Source: Rhodanobacter sp. 67-28 (GTDB taxonomy: Bacteria; Pseudomonadota; Gammaproteobacteria; Xanthomonadales; Rhodanobacteraceae). From it: a DNA stretch of 32,896 bases. The stretch is from positions 1 through 32,896 of the forward strand of contig MKTU01000077.1 of NCBI GenBank assembly GCA_001898415.1. The letters are read 5' to 3'. A program made the translations under genes and the position numbers. Within the stretch, counting starts at the first letter, position 1. Each line of letters begins with the position of its first letter. Shown here in pieces: positions 15,853-24,477 of the stretch. The notes below the pieces were generated by a model. It saw only the letters and a list, made by a program, of their open reading frames with translations, did not search any database and was not told the origin of the DNA.

Positions 15853-17216
15853 TCATGCACCTGTTCGGCCAGCGCGGCCAGGCGTTCGATGGCCTGGTCG
15901 AGGGTGATCGGTTCGTCCACTTCCTGCTGCAGGAACGCACGCAGTTGCGGCCACATCTCGATGGCCTGGTCCACCTGCGGGTCGGAGCCCTTCTGGTAGG
16001 CACCCACCGCGATCAGGTCGCGTTGCTGGCGATAGGCGGAATAGACCTGGCGGAAGCGCTGCGCGCTGCGCATGTGCTCGCGCGTGGCGACCGCCGGCAT
16101 CACGCGACTGATCGAGGCCTCGATGTCGATGGCCGGGTAATGGCCGGCTTCGGCGAGGTCGCGCGAGAGCACGATATGGCCGTCCAGGATCGCGCGCGCC
16201 GCATCGGCGATCGGGTCGTGGCGATAGTCGTCGCCCTCGGTGAGCACGGTGTAGAACGCGGTGATCGAACCCTTGCCGTCGGCATCGTTGCCGGCACGCT
16301 CGACCAGCGCCGGCATCATCGCGAACACCGACGGCGGATAACCCTTGGTCGCCGGTGGCTCGCCGATCGCCAGCGCGATCTCGCGCTGCGCCTGGGCGTA
16401 GCGGGTGAGCGAATCCATCAGCAGCAGCACGCGCTGGCCGCGGTCGCGGAACCACTCGGCGATCGCGGTGGCGTACTGCGCGCCGCGCAGGCGCTTGAGC
16501 GGCGGCGCGTCGGCCGGCGCGGCGACGATCACCGCGCGGCGGCGGCCTTCCTCGCCCAGCGTGTGTTCGACGAACTCCTTCACTTCGCGGCCGCGTTCGC
16601 CGATCAGCCCCACCACCACCACGTCGGCGTTGGTGTATTTGGTCATCATGCCCAGCAGGGTGGACTTGCCCACGCCGGAGCCGGCGAACAGGCCCAGGCG
16701 CTGGCCACGGCCGACGGTAAGCAGCGCATTGATCGCGCGCACGCCGGTGTCCAGCGGGGTGTCGATCGGCTTGCGCGCCATCGGGTTGATCGGCTCGGCC
16801 TTGAGCGCAGCCTGCTCGTCCGATTCCAGCGGACCGTGCCCGTCCAGCGGCACGCCATCGGCGCCGATCACGCGGCCGAGCAGGCCCGCGCCCACCGGCA
16901 GGCCGCCGCTGCGCGCGCACGGGCGTACCCGCGCATTCGGCAACACGCCGTGCATGTCGCCCACCGGCATCAGCAGCAGGCGCTCGTCGGCGAAGCCGAC
17001 CACTTCGGTATCCAGCGTGGCGCCGTCGGCGGTGTCGACCAGGCAACGCGCGCCCAGCGCGGCCTCGCAACCCTCGGCCTCCAGGGTGAGGCCGACCACC
17101 CGGCGCAGGCTGCCCTCGACCACCAGCGTGCGCGCGGTCTCGGCGAGACTGCGCCGCCGTGCCAGCTTCTGCTGCCACGTCTGGCGGCGTGCGGCGATGG
17201 CGGATTCAGGCGTCAT
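15849..17216 (-). CDS. fliI: Flagellar export ATPase FliI
   Basis: 455 aa from the chosen start. FliI is the F1-beta-like ATPase that powers and prepares export. Walker A GSGVGKST is at about residues 179-186, followed by [18 protein letters not shown], the Walker B strand [18 protein letters not shown] and [14 protein letters not shown] start at [12 protein letters not shown] (17216); the frame is open to an ATG at 17273, but those extra 19 residues are encoded by GGAGTGA-like repetitive DNA. It is 207 bp from fliH, a gap filled by a REP-like repeat, and overlaps fliJ. Confidence 0.97.
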   Translation of the reverse strand: MTPESAIAARRQTWQQKLARRRSLAETARTLVVEGSLRRVVGLTLEAEGCEAALGARCLVDTADGATLDTEVVGFADERLLLMPVGDMHGVLPNARVRPCARSGGLPVGAGLLGRVIGADGVPLDGHGPLESDEQAALKAEPINPMARKPIDTPLDTGVRAINALLTVGRGQRLGLFAGSGVGKSTLLGMMTKYTNADVVVVGLIGERGREVKEFVEHTLGEEGRRRAVIVAAPADAPPLKRLRGAQYATAIAEWFRDRGQRVLLLMDSLTRYAQAQREIALAIGEPPATKGYPPSVFAMMPALVERAGNDADGKGSITAFYTVLTEGDDYRHDPIADAARAILDGHIVLSRDLAEAGHYPAIDIEASISRVMPAVATREHMRSAQRFRQVYSAYRQQRDLIAVGAYQKGSDPQVDQAIEMWPQLRAFLQQEVDEPITLDQAIERLAALAEQVHE

Positions 17217-17296
17217 GGACGGGAACGAGGAGTGAGGAGTGAGTGGTGGGAAGTGAGAGGGGGTTGTCGCCATCGGATGGCGTCGGTGATCCTGCC

Positions 17297-17374
17297 GTCA
17301 TCCCGGCGAAAGCCGGGACCCAGCGCCTTTCCGGTGCTTCGGAGACGCTGGGTTCCAGCTTTCGCTGGAACGAC
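17297..17374. repeat. REP-like inverted repeat between fliH and fliI
   Basis: It contains GTCATCCCGGCGAAAGCCGG followed by GACCCAGCG, then an inverted partner CGCTGGGTTCCAGC followed by TTTCGCTGGAACGAC. Each half also makes its own small hairpin (CCCGGC-GAAA-GCCGGG; TTCCAGC-TTTC-GCTGGAA). This is a common form of bacterial dispersed intergenic repeat. Adjacent DNA at 17224-17260 carries GGAGTGA-type short repeats. Confidence 0.8.
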
Positions 17375-17423
17375 GAAAGGGAGTTTCCGGCGGGGTGCGG
17401 GGGGCGGTGACGGGAGACAGGAC

Positions 17424-18071
17424 TCATGCATCGCCCTCCCCTGCTGCAACAACCTCGTCACCGGCGTCGTCGCCGAGCACGGCATCGACCACCGCGGCCA
17501 GGCGGGCATCCACCCGCGCATCCAGCCGCGAGCGCTCGCTTTCCAGGCGGCAGTCGCCGCGTGCCAGGGCGGGATCGGCGAGCAGTTGCCAATGGCTTTC
17601 GACCGCGCCGAGGTCATGCAGCAGGGCCAGGTCGTCCGGGTGCACGTGCACGCGCAGCTCGCGCGCGGCGGCGGGCAGCGCGGTCGCGGCCTGGCGCACG
17701 GCTTGCACGATCAGCTCGGGGGAGAGTTTCAATTCGCGCACGATGACCCGGCGCGCGATCACCGTGGCCAGCCGCGCCAGTTCCTTCTCGACCTGTTCGT
17801 CGAGCGACTGCAGCGGACGGGCGACGGCGTCGCACAGCGCGGCAAGCCGGGCCAACTGCTCGCGCACCTGTTGCTGGCCGGCAGCCAGCCCTTCGGCGTG
17901 GCCGCTGGTGAAACCCTCCGCCCGCGCCTGCTGGTGCAGCGCCTCCAGCTCGCGCACGGTCGGTTGCGGGGCCGGTGGATCGGTCGCACGGCGATGCGGG
18001 TGATCGTTGCCGACCTCGGGCAGTTCCCAGCGCCGGAAGTCCTGTGCCGCGTGGTGGAACACGGCGACCAT
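17424..18071 (-). CDS. fliH: Flagellar export apparatus protein FliH
   Basis: 215 aa. FliH binds and regulates FliI and ties it to the C-ring. The N-terminal third has spaced Gly/Ala residues (ARAEGFTSGHAEGLAAGQQQ), matching the GxxxG-type repeats of FliH, followed by helices (LQSLDEQVEKELARLATVIA) and the conserved C-terminal domain (VIVRELKLSPELIVQAVRQA). Its ATG shares one base with the fliG stop (TGATG). fliI follows after an unusual 207-bp gap. Confidence 0.94.
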   Translation of the reverse strand: MVAVFHHAAQDFRRWELPEVGNDHPHRRATDPPAPQPTVRELEALHQQARAEGFTSGHAEGLAAGQQQVREQLARLAALCDAVARPLQSLDEQVEKELARLATVIARRVIVRELKLSPELIVQAVRQAATALPAAARELRVHVHPDDLALLHDLGAVESHWQLLADPALARGDCRLESERSRLDARVDARLAAVVDAVLGDDAGDEVVAAGEGDA

Positions 18072-19087
18072 CAGACGAACTCATCCCCGCCGCCGGCGAG
18101 GCTGAGCTGGCCGGCGTCGGACAGCTTGCGGGCGATGCCGAGCACTTCCTTCTGCGCCGCGTCGACTTCGCTCAGGCGCACCGGGCCCTTCACTTCGAGG
18201 TCGTCGCGCATCATGTCGGCGGCGCGCTTGGACATGTTGGCGAAGATCTTTTCGCGGATCTCCGGCTCGGCGCCCTTCAGCGCGGTGACCAGGGTGGCCG
18301 AGGGCACTTCGCGCAGCAGCACCTGCATGCCGCGGTCGTCCAGCTCCACCAGATCCTCGAACACGAACATCAGGTCTTCGATCTTCTCGCCCAGCGTTTC
18401 GTCCTGGCTGCGGATGGCCGACATCAGCTCGGCCTCGCGGCTGCCTTCCATCGCGTTGAGGATGTCGGCGGCAGCCTTCAGCCCGCCGACGCTGGCGGAC
18501 TTGAGTTTCTTGGAGCCGCCGGAGAACTGGCGCTCCATGATTTCGTCCAGCTCGTTCAGCGCATGCGGCTGCACGCCGTCGAGCGTGGCGATGCGCATCA
18601 CCGCGTCGGAACGCACGCGCGGCGGCAGGTAGCCGATCACCTCGGCGGCCTGGTCCGGTTCCAGGTGCGCCAGCACCAGCGCGATGATCTGCGGGTGCTC
18701 CTGGTTGATCATCTCGGCGATGGCGCGGCTTTCCATCCACTTGAGCGATTCCAGGCCCTTGCTGGAACGCCCGAGCAGGATGCGGTCGATCAGGCCGCCG
18801 GCCTTGGTCTCGCCCAGCGCGTTCACCAGGATCTTGCGGATGTATTCCTCGGTGCCCACGCCGAGCGAGGTCTGCCGCCCGATGTCCTCGTCTAGCTTGT
18901 CCAGCGCCTTGGTCACGTGTTCGCGGCTGACACTGGTCAGCGCGGCCATCGCGGTGCCGATGGTCTGCACGTCGCGGGCGCTGAGGTGCTTGAGCACCTC
19001 GGCGGCGTCCTGCTCGCCCAGGGTCAGCAGCAGGATCGCCGCACGCTGGGCACCGGTGATCGGCGCGTCATGTTGGTTAGTTGCCAT
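18071..19087 (-). CDS. fliG: Flagellar motor switch protein FliG
   Basis: 338 aa. FliG is the C-ring part that touches the stator and produces torque. Seen: the N-terminal domain that binds FliF (ITGAQRAAILLLTLGEQDAA), the EHPQ motif at about residues 130-133 in INQEHPQIIALVLAHL, and the charged torque helix near the C-terminus (EIREKIFANMSKRAADMMRD) with the expected Arg and Asp residues. It overlaps the fliF end by 11 bp and shares one base with fliH. Confidence 0.98.
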   Translation of the reverse strand: MATNQHDAPITGAQRAAILLLTLGEQDAAEVLKHLSARDVQTIGTAMAALTSVSREHVTKALDKLDEDIGRQTSLGVGTEEYIRKILVNALGETKAGGLIDRILLGRSSKGLESLKWMESRAIAEMINQEHPQIIALVLAHLEPDQAAEVIGYLPPRVRSDAVMRIATLDGVQPHALNELDEIMERQFSGGSKKLKSASVGGLKAAADILNAMEGSREAELMSAIRSQDETLGEKIEDLMFVFEDLVELDDRGMQVLLREVPSATLVTALKGAEPEIREKIFANMSKRAADMMRDDLEVKGPVRLSEVDAAQKEVLGIARKLSDAGQLSLAGGGDEFV

Positions 19088-20714
19088 CTTCGCTTACCCA
19101 GTTCCTCACGACCTGCGCCACTTGCCTGGAGTTTTCGCCGACCAGGCGGCGAGCCTGGCCGATGCGTTGTTCGTACTCGAGCGCGGGCGGCCTCGGCGCG
19201 GGCAGCGCCTTGGCATTGGACGTGCCGCGCGTCACGCCGCGCAGCAGCGGGCGCAGCAGGCCGAACGCCACCAGCAAGGCGATCAGCACGCCGATGCCCT
19301 GCTTGATCAGATCCATCGCGCCGGGGCGCTCCCACAGCGGCGGCTCGGGCAGCGCCTCGGGCGCCACCGGACGCTGGAACGGCTGGTTCACCACGCTCAC
19401 GCTGTCGCCGCGCGCGGCGTCGAAGCCCACCGCGTTCTTGGTCAGTTCGGTCAGCCGCTCCAGCTCCTGCGCGGTGAACGGCACGCCGGCGGAAGCCGCA
19501 CCGGCGGCGCTGCCGGCGGTGGCCGGCCCCTTGTCGGCGAGCTTGTTGTCCAGCACCACGGCCACGGTGAGCCGGGCCAGTCGTCCGGCCGGGTCGCTGA
19601 TGTGGCTGATGGTGCGATCGAGTTCGAAGTTGCGCGTGGCGCTGCTGGACACGTCGCCGCTGGCCACCGTGGCGCTGGATGCGGCGGCGGACGGGTTCGC
19701 CTTGCCGGCATCGGGGTTGGCCGCGGTGGGCTGCGCCACCAGGCTGGGCGGCTGGTTGCTCAGTGCGCCGGGGATGCCGCCGCCCGCGGCACCGCCGCCG
19801 CGCCGCTCGCTGCTGGTCTGCTCGCTGCGCAGCGCCGGGTGATCGTGGCCGTAGGTTTCGGTGGCCTTTTCCGACTGGCTGAAATCGAGATCCGCATACA
19901 CCTGCGCGCGCACGCGGCCGGGGCCGACCAGCGGGGTGAGCAGCTCCTCGATGCGCTGCGCGTAGGTGTTCTCGATGCGCGTGGCCATGCGCAGGCGATC
20001 GTCGCCGACGGCGGCCGGGCTGCTCGGATCGGTGGTCAGCAACTGGCCCTGCTGATCGACCACCGACACCTCCCGCGCGTCGAGCCCGGGCACGCTGGAG
20101 GCGACCAGGTGCACGATCGCGGCGACCTGGCCGGCATCGAGCTGGCGGCCGGGATAGAGCGTGACCAGCACCGAGGCGCTGGCTTCGCGGTTGTCGCGGA
20201 TGAACGCCGACGGCTTGGCCATCGCCAGGTGCACGCGCGCGGCGCGCACCGACTGCAGGCCGCCGATGGTGGCGCTGAGATCGCTCTCCAGCATCTGCTG
20301 GTAGCGGGTGCGTTCGGCCAGGTCGCTCATGCCGAACGGCGACTCGGACGCCGGCATCACGCTGCTGGTGGCGCTGCCGCGCGGCAGGCCCTTGCTGGCC
20401 AGCTTCAGGCGCAGGCCGGCCAGGTCGGCGACCGGTGCCATGATCGAGGAGCCGTCCGCACTCAACTGGAACGGCGTGTTGCCCGCCTGCAGCTCCTGCG
20501 CCACCGCGGCGGCGTCCTTCTGGTCGAGCCCGGCATACAGCAGGCCGTAGTTCGGCCCGCGCGACCACAGCACCACCGCCACGCCCAGCGCCACCGCCGC
20601 AGCGATCGCCACCAGCAGCAGCATCTGGCGCGCAGCCGGGCTGCGGGCGATCTGCTTGAAGGGGTCCGGTCGCGCCGCGTCGTTGTCGCGGGCTGCGATG
20701 GCGTTGTCGGCCAT
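19077..20714 (-). CDS. fliF: MS-ring protein FliF
   Basis: 545 aa. FliF forms the inner-membrane MS ring, the base on which the motor is built. A first membrane helix lies at about 30-50 (MLLLVAIAAAVALGVAVVLW), followed by ring-building domains with SDLAERTRYQQMLESDLSAT and ARVHLAMAKPSAFIRDN. A Gly/Ser/Ala-rich insertion follows at about 290-350, then a second membrane helix near 465-490 and a cytosolic FliG-binding tail. It starts 44 bp after fliE and overlaps fliG by 11 bp. Confidence 0.98.
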   Translation of the reverse strand: MADNAIAARDNDAARPDPFKQIARSPAARQMLLLVAIAAAVALGVAVVLWSRGPNYGLLYAGLDQKDAAAVAQELQAGNTPFQLSADGSSIMAPVADLAGLRLKLASKGLPRGSATSSVMPASESPFGMSDLAERTRYQQMLESDLSATIGGLQSVRAARVHLAMAKPSAFIRDNREASASVLVTLYPGRQLDAGQVAAIVHLVASSVPGLDAREVSVVDQQGQLLTTDPSSPAAVGDDRLRMATRIENTYAQRIEELLTPLVGPGRVRAQVYADLDFSQSEKATETYGHDHPALRSEQTSSERRGGGAAGGGIPGALSNQPPSLVAQPTAANPDAGKANPSAAASSATVASGDVSSSATRNFELDRTISHISDPAGRLARLTVAVVLDNKLADKGPATAGSAAGAASAGVPFTAQELERLTELTKNAVGFDAARGDSVSVVNQPFQRPVAPEALPEPPLWERPGAMDLIKQGIGVLIALLVAFGLLRPLLRGVTRGTSNAKALPAPRPPALEYEQRIGQARRLVGENSRQVAQVVRNWVSEDGN

Positions 20715-20758
20715 GGTGTTGCTCGTGTGGGGTAAGCGGGGTCAGCGAAGCGCCGGGA

Positions 20759-21085
20759 TCAGACCGGCATGTTCATGATTTCCTTGTACGCATCGACCAT
20801 CTTGTTGCGCACCTCGACCATCGTGCGCAGCGAGAGATCGGCCTTCTGCACCGCGATCATGGTGCGGCCCAGGTCCGCGCCCGGATCGCCGCGCTCGAAA
20901 CTGGCAGCCATGCGACCGGCCTCCATCTGGCTGCGCCCCACCGCCGACACCGACTCCTTCAACACCGACGAAAAGTCCGGCTGTCCCGCCACCGGCACGG
21001 CCTTGGCCACTGCCGCCGGCGCGCGCACCTGCGCCGTCATCTGGCGCATCTGTGAAAGCAGGTTGTTGACGTCGATCGTGCTCAT
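20759..21085 (-). CDS. fliE: Proximal rod / MS-ring adaptor protein FliE
   Basis: 108 aa. FliE links the MS ring to the rod. The family pattern is clear: DFSSVLKESVSAVGRSQMEA in the middle, then IAVQKADLSLRTMVEVRNKM and a C-terminal VDAYKEIMNMPV. It heads the fliEFGHIJK operon. A -24/-12 promoter match lies 56-71 bp upstream of the start codon. fliF follows after 44 bp. Confidence 0.97.
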   Translation of the reverse strand: MSTIDVNNLLSQMRQMTAQVRAPAAVAKAVPVAGQPDFSSVLKESVSAVGRSQMEAGRMAASFERGDPGADLGRTMIAVQKADLSLRTMVEVRNKMVDAYKEIMNMPV

Positions 21086-21140
21086 CGCGGTGCGTCCTCA
21101 TGACGTATTCCCGACGCGTGGCGGGGTTTCGAGGTGGTGT

Positions 21141-21156
21141 TGCAGGAGGCGTGCCA
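21141..21156 (-). promoter_or_regulatory. Sigma-54 promoter of the fliE operon
   Basis: Minus strand reads TGGCACGCCTCCTGCA. The -24 element is perfect (TGGCAC) and the -12 element is CTGCA instead of TTGCA, with correct spacing. Expected transcription start is near 21129, giving a leader of about 44 nt before fliE. Confidence 0.85.
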
Positions 21157-21164
21157 GTGGGGGT

Positions 21165-21274
21165 GGGAATAGGGAATAGGGAATAGGGAATAGGGAATAG
21201 GGAATCGCAAGTGCAAAAGCTGCTGCGTCCGCCTTCGAGTTTTCCTATTCCCTATTCCCTATTCCCTGTTCCCT
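21165..21274. repeat. Inverted GGGAATA heptamer array between fleQ and fliE
   Basis: The left arm (21165-21205) has six head-to-tail GGGAATA units. The right arm (21243-21274) has about four to five inverted units with small changes. A 37-bp spacer separates them. The array begins 5 bp beyond the fleQ stop codon and ends 8 bp before the fliE -24 element. It would fold into a long stem at the 3' end of the fleQ transcript. The same family lies between flhA and flhF. Confidence 0.9.
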
Positions 21275-21278
21275 GCCC

Positions 21279-22703
<1,425 letters not shown>

Positions 22704-22798
22704 CTCTACTCTCCGTCTTGCATCGTTGGCGTACCCAACTTCCGGCATGGCCATTTTTTGTCACCGTCGGCAAGTCGTCGCCGGGCTGATGGACCGGT

Positions 22799-22814
22799 TG
22801 CAACAAGGAGGCCA
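22799..22814 (-). promoter_or_regulatory. Candidate sigma-54 promoter of fleQ
   Basis: Minus strand reads TGGCCTCCTTGTTGCA. The key -24 GG and -12 GC are correctly spaced and the -12 box TTGCA is perfect; the -24 box is TGGCCT rather than TGGCAC. It lies about 96 bp before the fleQ ATG. Weaker than the fliL and fliE sites. Confidence 0.6.
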
Positions 22815-22904
22815 GTTTCTGGCGCACGGGGCGCCGACAAAATGACGCAGATCGGCCACCCGCTCCGTGAAAATTTCCAGACCCGGTTCGAGATGTCGCA
22901 TGTA

Positions 22905-22926
22905 AACGTTTGATGCCGAACGTTTG
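22905..22926. promoter_or_regulatory. Direct repeat pair, possible activator site
   Basis: AACGTTTG occurs twice, 14 bp start to start, about 90-110 bp upstream of the candidate fleQ sigma-54 promoter. That is a normal distance for an enhancer-type site. No known motif was recognised. Confidence 0.4.
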
Positions 22927-23015
22927 CGCCGGCATTCGTCTGCGATCGTGCGGGGTCGGCGGAGCTCGGCGGGGCGCGAAAACGCTGGCGGCGCGTGAGG
23001 GTTTTCCTGCACGCG

Positions 23016-23035
23016 AGTTCTCAATAGTGTGAACT
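23016..23035. promoter_or_regulatory. Dyad AGTTC-N10-GAACT upstream of fleQ
   Basis: The 5-bp arms are perfect, with two more matching pairs inside (AGTTCxCA and TGxGAACT). It is a candidate operator. An overlapping TGTGA-N6-TCTCG (23028-23043) is a weak partial match to a CRP/Clp-type site. Confidence 0.35.
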
Positions 23036-23090
23036 GGGTCTCGCGACGCCGACGGCGCATCCGCGCCCGCGGCGGCGGGGGTCGGCGAAC

Positions 23091-23645
23091 TCAACCGGGA
23101 AGCTGGCGCGCTTCTGCCACTTTGCGTCGGTGATGACGAAAAACGAGGCGCTCAATTGCGTCACTTTGCGCGTCGCTCAGCGAGGTGAAAGCGACAAAGG
23201 TTCGACCATCGTCGAATTGCTTTTCGCGCAGCGCCGGCAACTCCAGCGGAAGGCTGCGGCAATGCTCGAAACGCAGGCCCAGCAGCACTGCGTCGCCCGG
23301 CAACGCGACGTCCGCAGCGAGCACCGCGCCACGTGCGTTGAAGCGCACCAGGCGCTGTACCGGCAGCGTGCCGGGCGGCACCAGCAGGCGGTTGACGATG
23401 TCCACCAGCGCGGTGAGCTTGGCATCCATGCGGCGCATTTCCTGCACCAGCGGATTGTCGTCGTCGGGCGTCTCGACACGGCGTTCTTCCAGCGCCGCGA
23501 TCGCCGCCAGCGCATTGCCGTTGCGCTCGGCCAGCGCCAGCGCCAGCGCCTGCGGCATCGGCCAGGCCAGCGGCTCGATCGCCACGTGCAGCAGTTCCTC
23601 GACGCTGACCCGCTGCTCGAACTCGTTCCAGCTGGCGTTGTTCAT
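23091..23645 (-). CDS. Atypical PilZ-like protein (tetrameric PilZ type)
   Basis: 184 aa from MNNASWNEFEQRV, which has GGGAG upstream; the open frame extends further but has no support. Predicted layout: N-terminal helices, a long helix at about 60-95 (LVQEMRRMDAKLTALVDIVN) that could form a coiled coil, then a beta-rich domain (RLVRFNARGAVLAADVALPG; RTFVAFTSLSDAQSDAIERL). This resembles the tetrameric atypical PilZ proteins of Xanthomonas. The canonical c-di-GMP motifs (RxxxR and D/NxSxxG) are not seen, so ligand binding is doubtful. It sits between fliT and fleQ, which suggests a flagellar role. The family call is by recollection. Confidence 0.72.
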   Translation of the reverse strand: MNNASWNEFEQRVSVEELLHVAIEPLAWPMPQALALALAERNGNALAAIAALEERRVETPDDDNPLVQEMRRMDAKLTALVDIVNRLLVPPGTLPVQRLVRFNARGAVLAADVALPGDAVLLGLRFEHCRSLPLELPALREKQFDDGRTFVAFTSLSDAQSDAIERLVFRHHRRKVAEARQLPG

Positions 23646-23736
23646 CGTGCGGCTCCCGGATATCGGCTGTCGGCCTTGGCGGCAAGGCCTGCATGGCGCG
23701 GGCCATCTGCCGTGCATGATGACATCGCCGGGCGAT

Positions 23737-24039
23737 TCAGGCCTGCGCGTAGGCCGCGATGGCCTGGGCCCGGTCACGCTCGCGCTGCCACTGGTGGGCA
23801 AGCGCATCGCGTGCCGTCACCAGCAGGGCCTGCAGTTGGCGATCGCAGGCGAGGATCTGGCCGAGCTGGGCCTGGGTGGCCGCGTCGGGGTGGTGCTGGC
23901 GATGCACCAGCGGGGCGCGCGCTTCTTCCAGCTGCAGCAGTTGCTGCCAATCTTCCGCGCGCGCGGCGGCGAGCATCGCGCGGGTAATCACCAACGCGCT
24001 GGTCAACGCCGAGTTGTCCTCGAAAGTTGACGGCGACAT
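23737..24039 (-). CDS. fliT: FliT-like flagellar export chaperone
   Basis: 100 aa, all helical, starting 3 bp after the fliS stop. FliT binds the cap protein FliD and in enterics also restrains the master regulator. Sequence identity in FliT is low everywhere, so the call rests on size, helical pattern (ALTSALVITRAMLAAARAED and the WQQLLQLEEARAPLV stretch) and its place after fliD-fliS. No function beyond that can be read from it. Confidence 0.78.
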   Translation of the reverse strand: MSPSTFEDNSALTSALVITRAMLAAARAEDWQQLLQLEEARAPLVHRQHHPDAATQAQLGQILACDRQLQALLVTARDALAHQWQRERDRAQAIAAYAQA

Positions 24040-24042
24040 GGT

Positions 24043-24462
24043 TCAGGCGCCTGCCACGCGACCGACGGGGGCGGTTGCCGGCGACGGGCCGATCTGCACC
24101 CAGCTGTCGCGCACCTGCTGCAACAGCCGGCTGACCTCGTCGATGATGCCGGCGTCGTCGCGCAGGTTGGCCTGCAGCAGGCGCCGGCTCATGTATTCGT
24201 AGAGCGAATCGAGGCGGTCGACCAAGGTCGGATCGGCCTTGCGGTCGAGCGCATCGCGCAAGCCGCCGAGGATCTCGATGCAGCGGCTGATGGTTTCGCC
24301 CTTGGGGCCCGTCTCGCCGCGCATCATGTGCGCGCGGGCCTTGACCAGGCGCTCCAGTGCGCCATCCATCAACAACGTGATCAGGCCGTGCTTGTCGGCC
24401 GACTCCACGCCGCCGTGCGAACGAACCTGCTGGTAGGCGCCTGCGCCGTAACCGAATCCCAT
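24043..24462 (-). CDS. fliS: Flagellin chaperone FliS
   Basis: 139 aa. FliS binds the C-terminus of flagellin, stops it polymerising in the cytosol and delivers it to FlhA. The family pattern is seen: an N-terminal GAYQQV, then LITLLMDGALERLVKARAHM, ISRCIEILGGLRDALD, and LYEYMSRRLLQANLRDD. It starts 15 bp after fliD. Its substrate fliC is two genes upstream. Confidence 0.96.
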   Translation of the reverse strand: MGFGYGAGAYQQVRSHGGVESADKHGLITLLMDGALERLVKARAHMMRGETGPKGETISRCIEILGGLRDALDRKADPTLVDRLDSLYEYMSRRLLQANLRDDAGIIDEVSRLLQQVRDSWVQIGPSPATAPVGRVAGA

Positions 24463-24477
24463 GATCGTCTCCTGCCC

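Larger units (their letters stand above)
22704..23090. other. 387-bp control region upstream of fleQ
   Basis: No gene is seen. It holds a sigma-54-like promoter (22799-22814), a pair of AACGTTTG direct repeats (22905-22912 and 22919-22926) and a dyad (23016-23035). It is less G+C-rich in places than flanking coding DNA, as expected for a control region. Confidence 0.75.
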
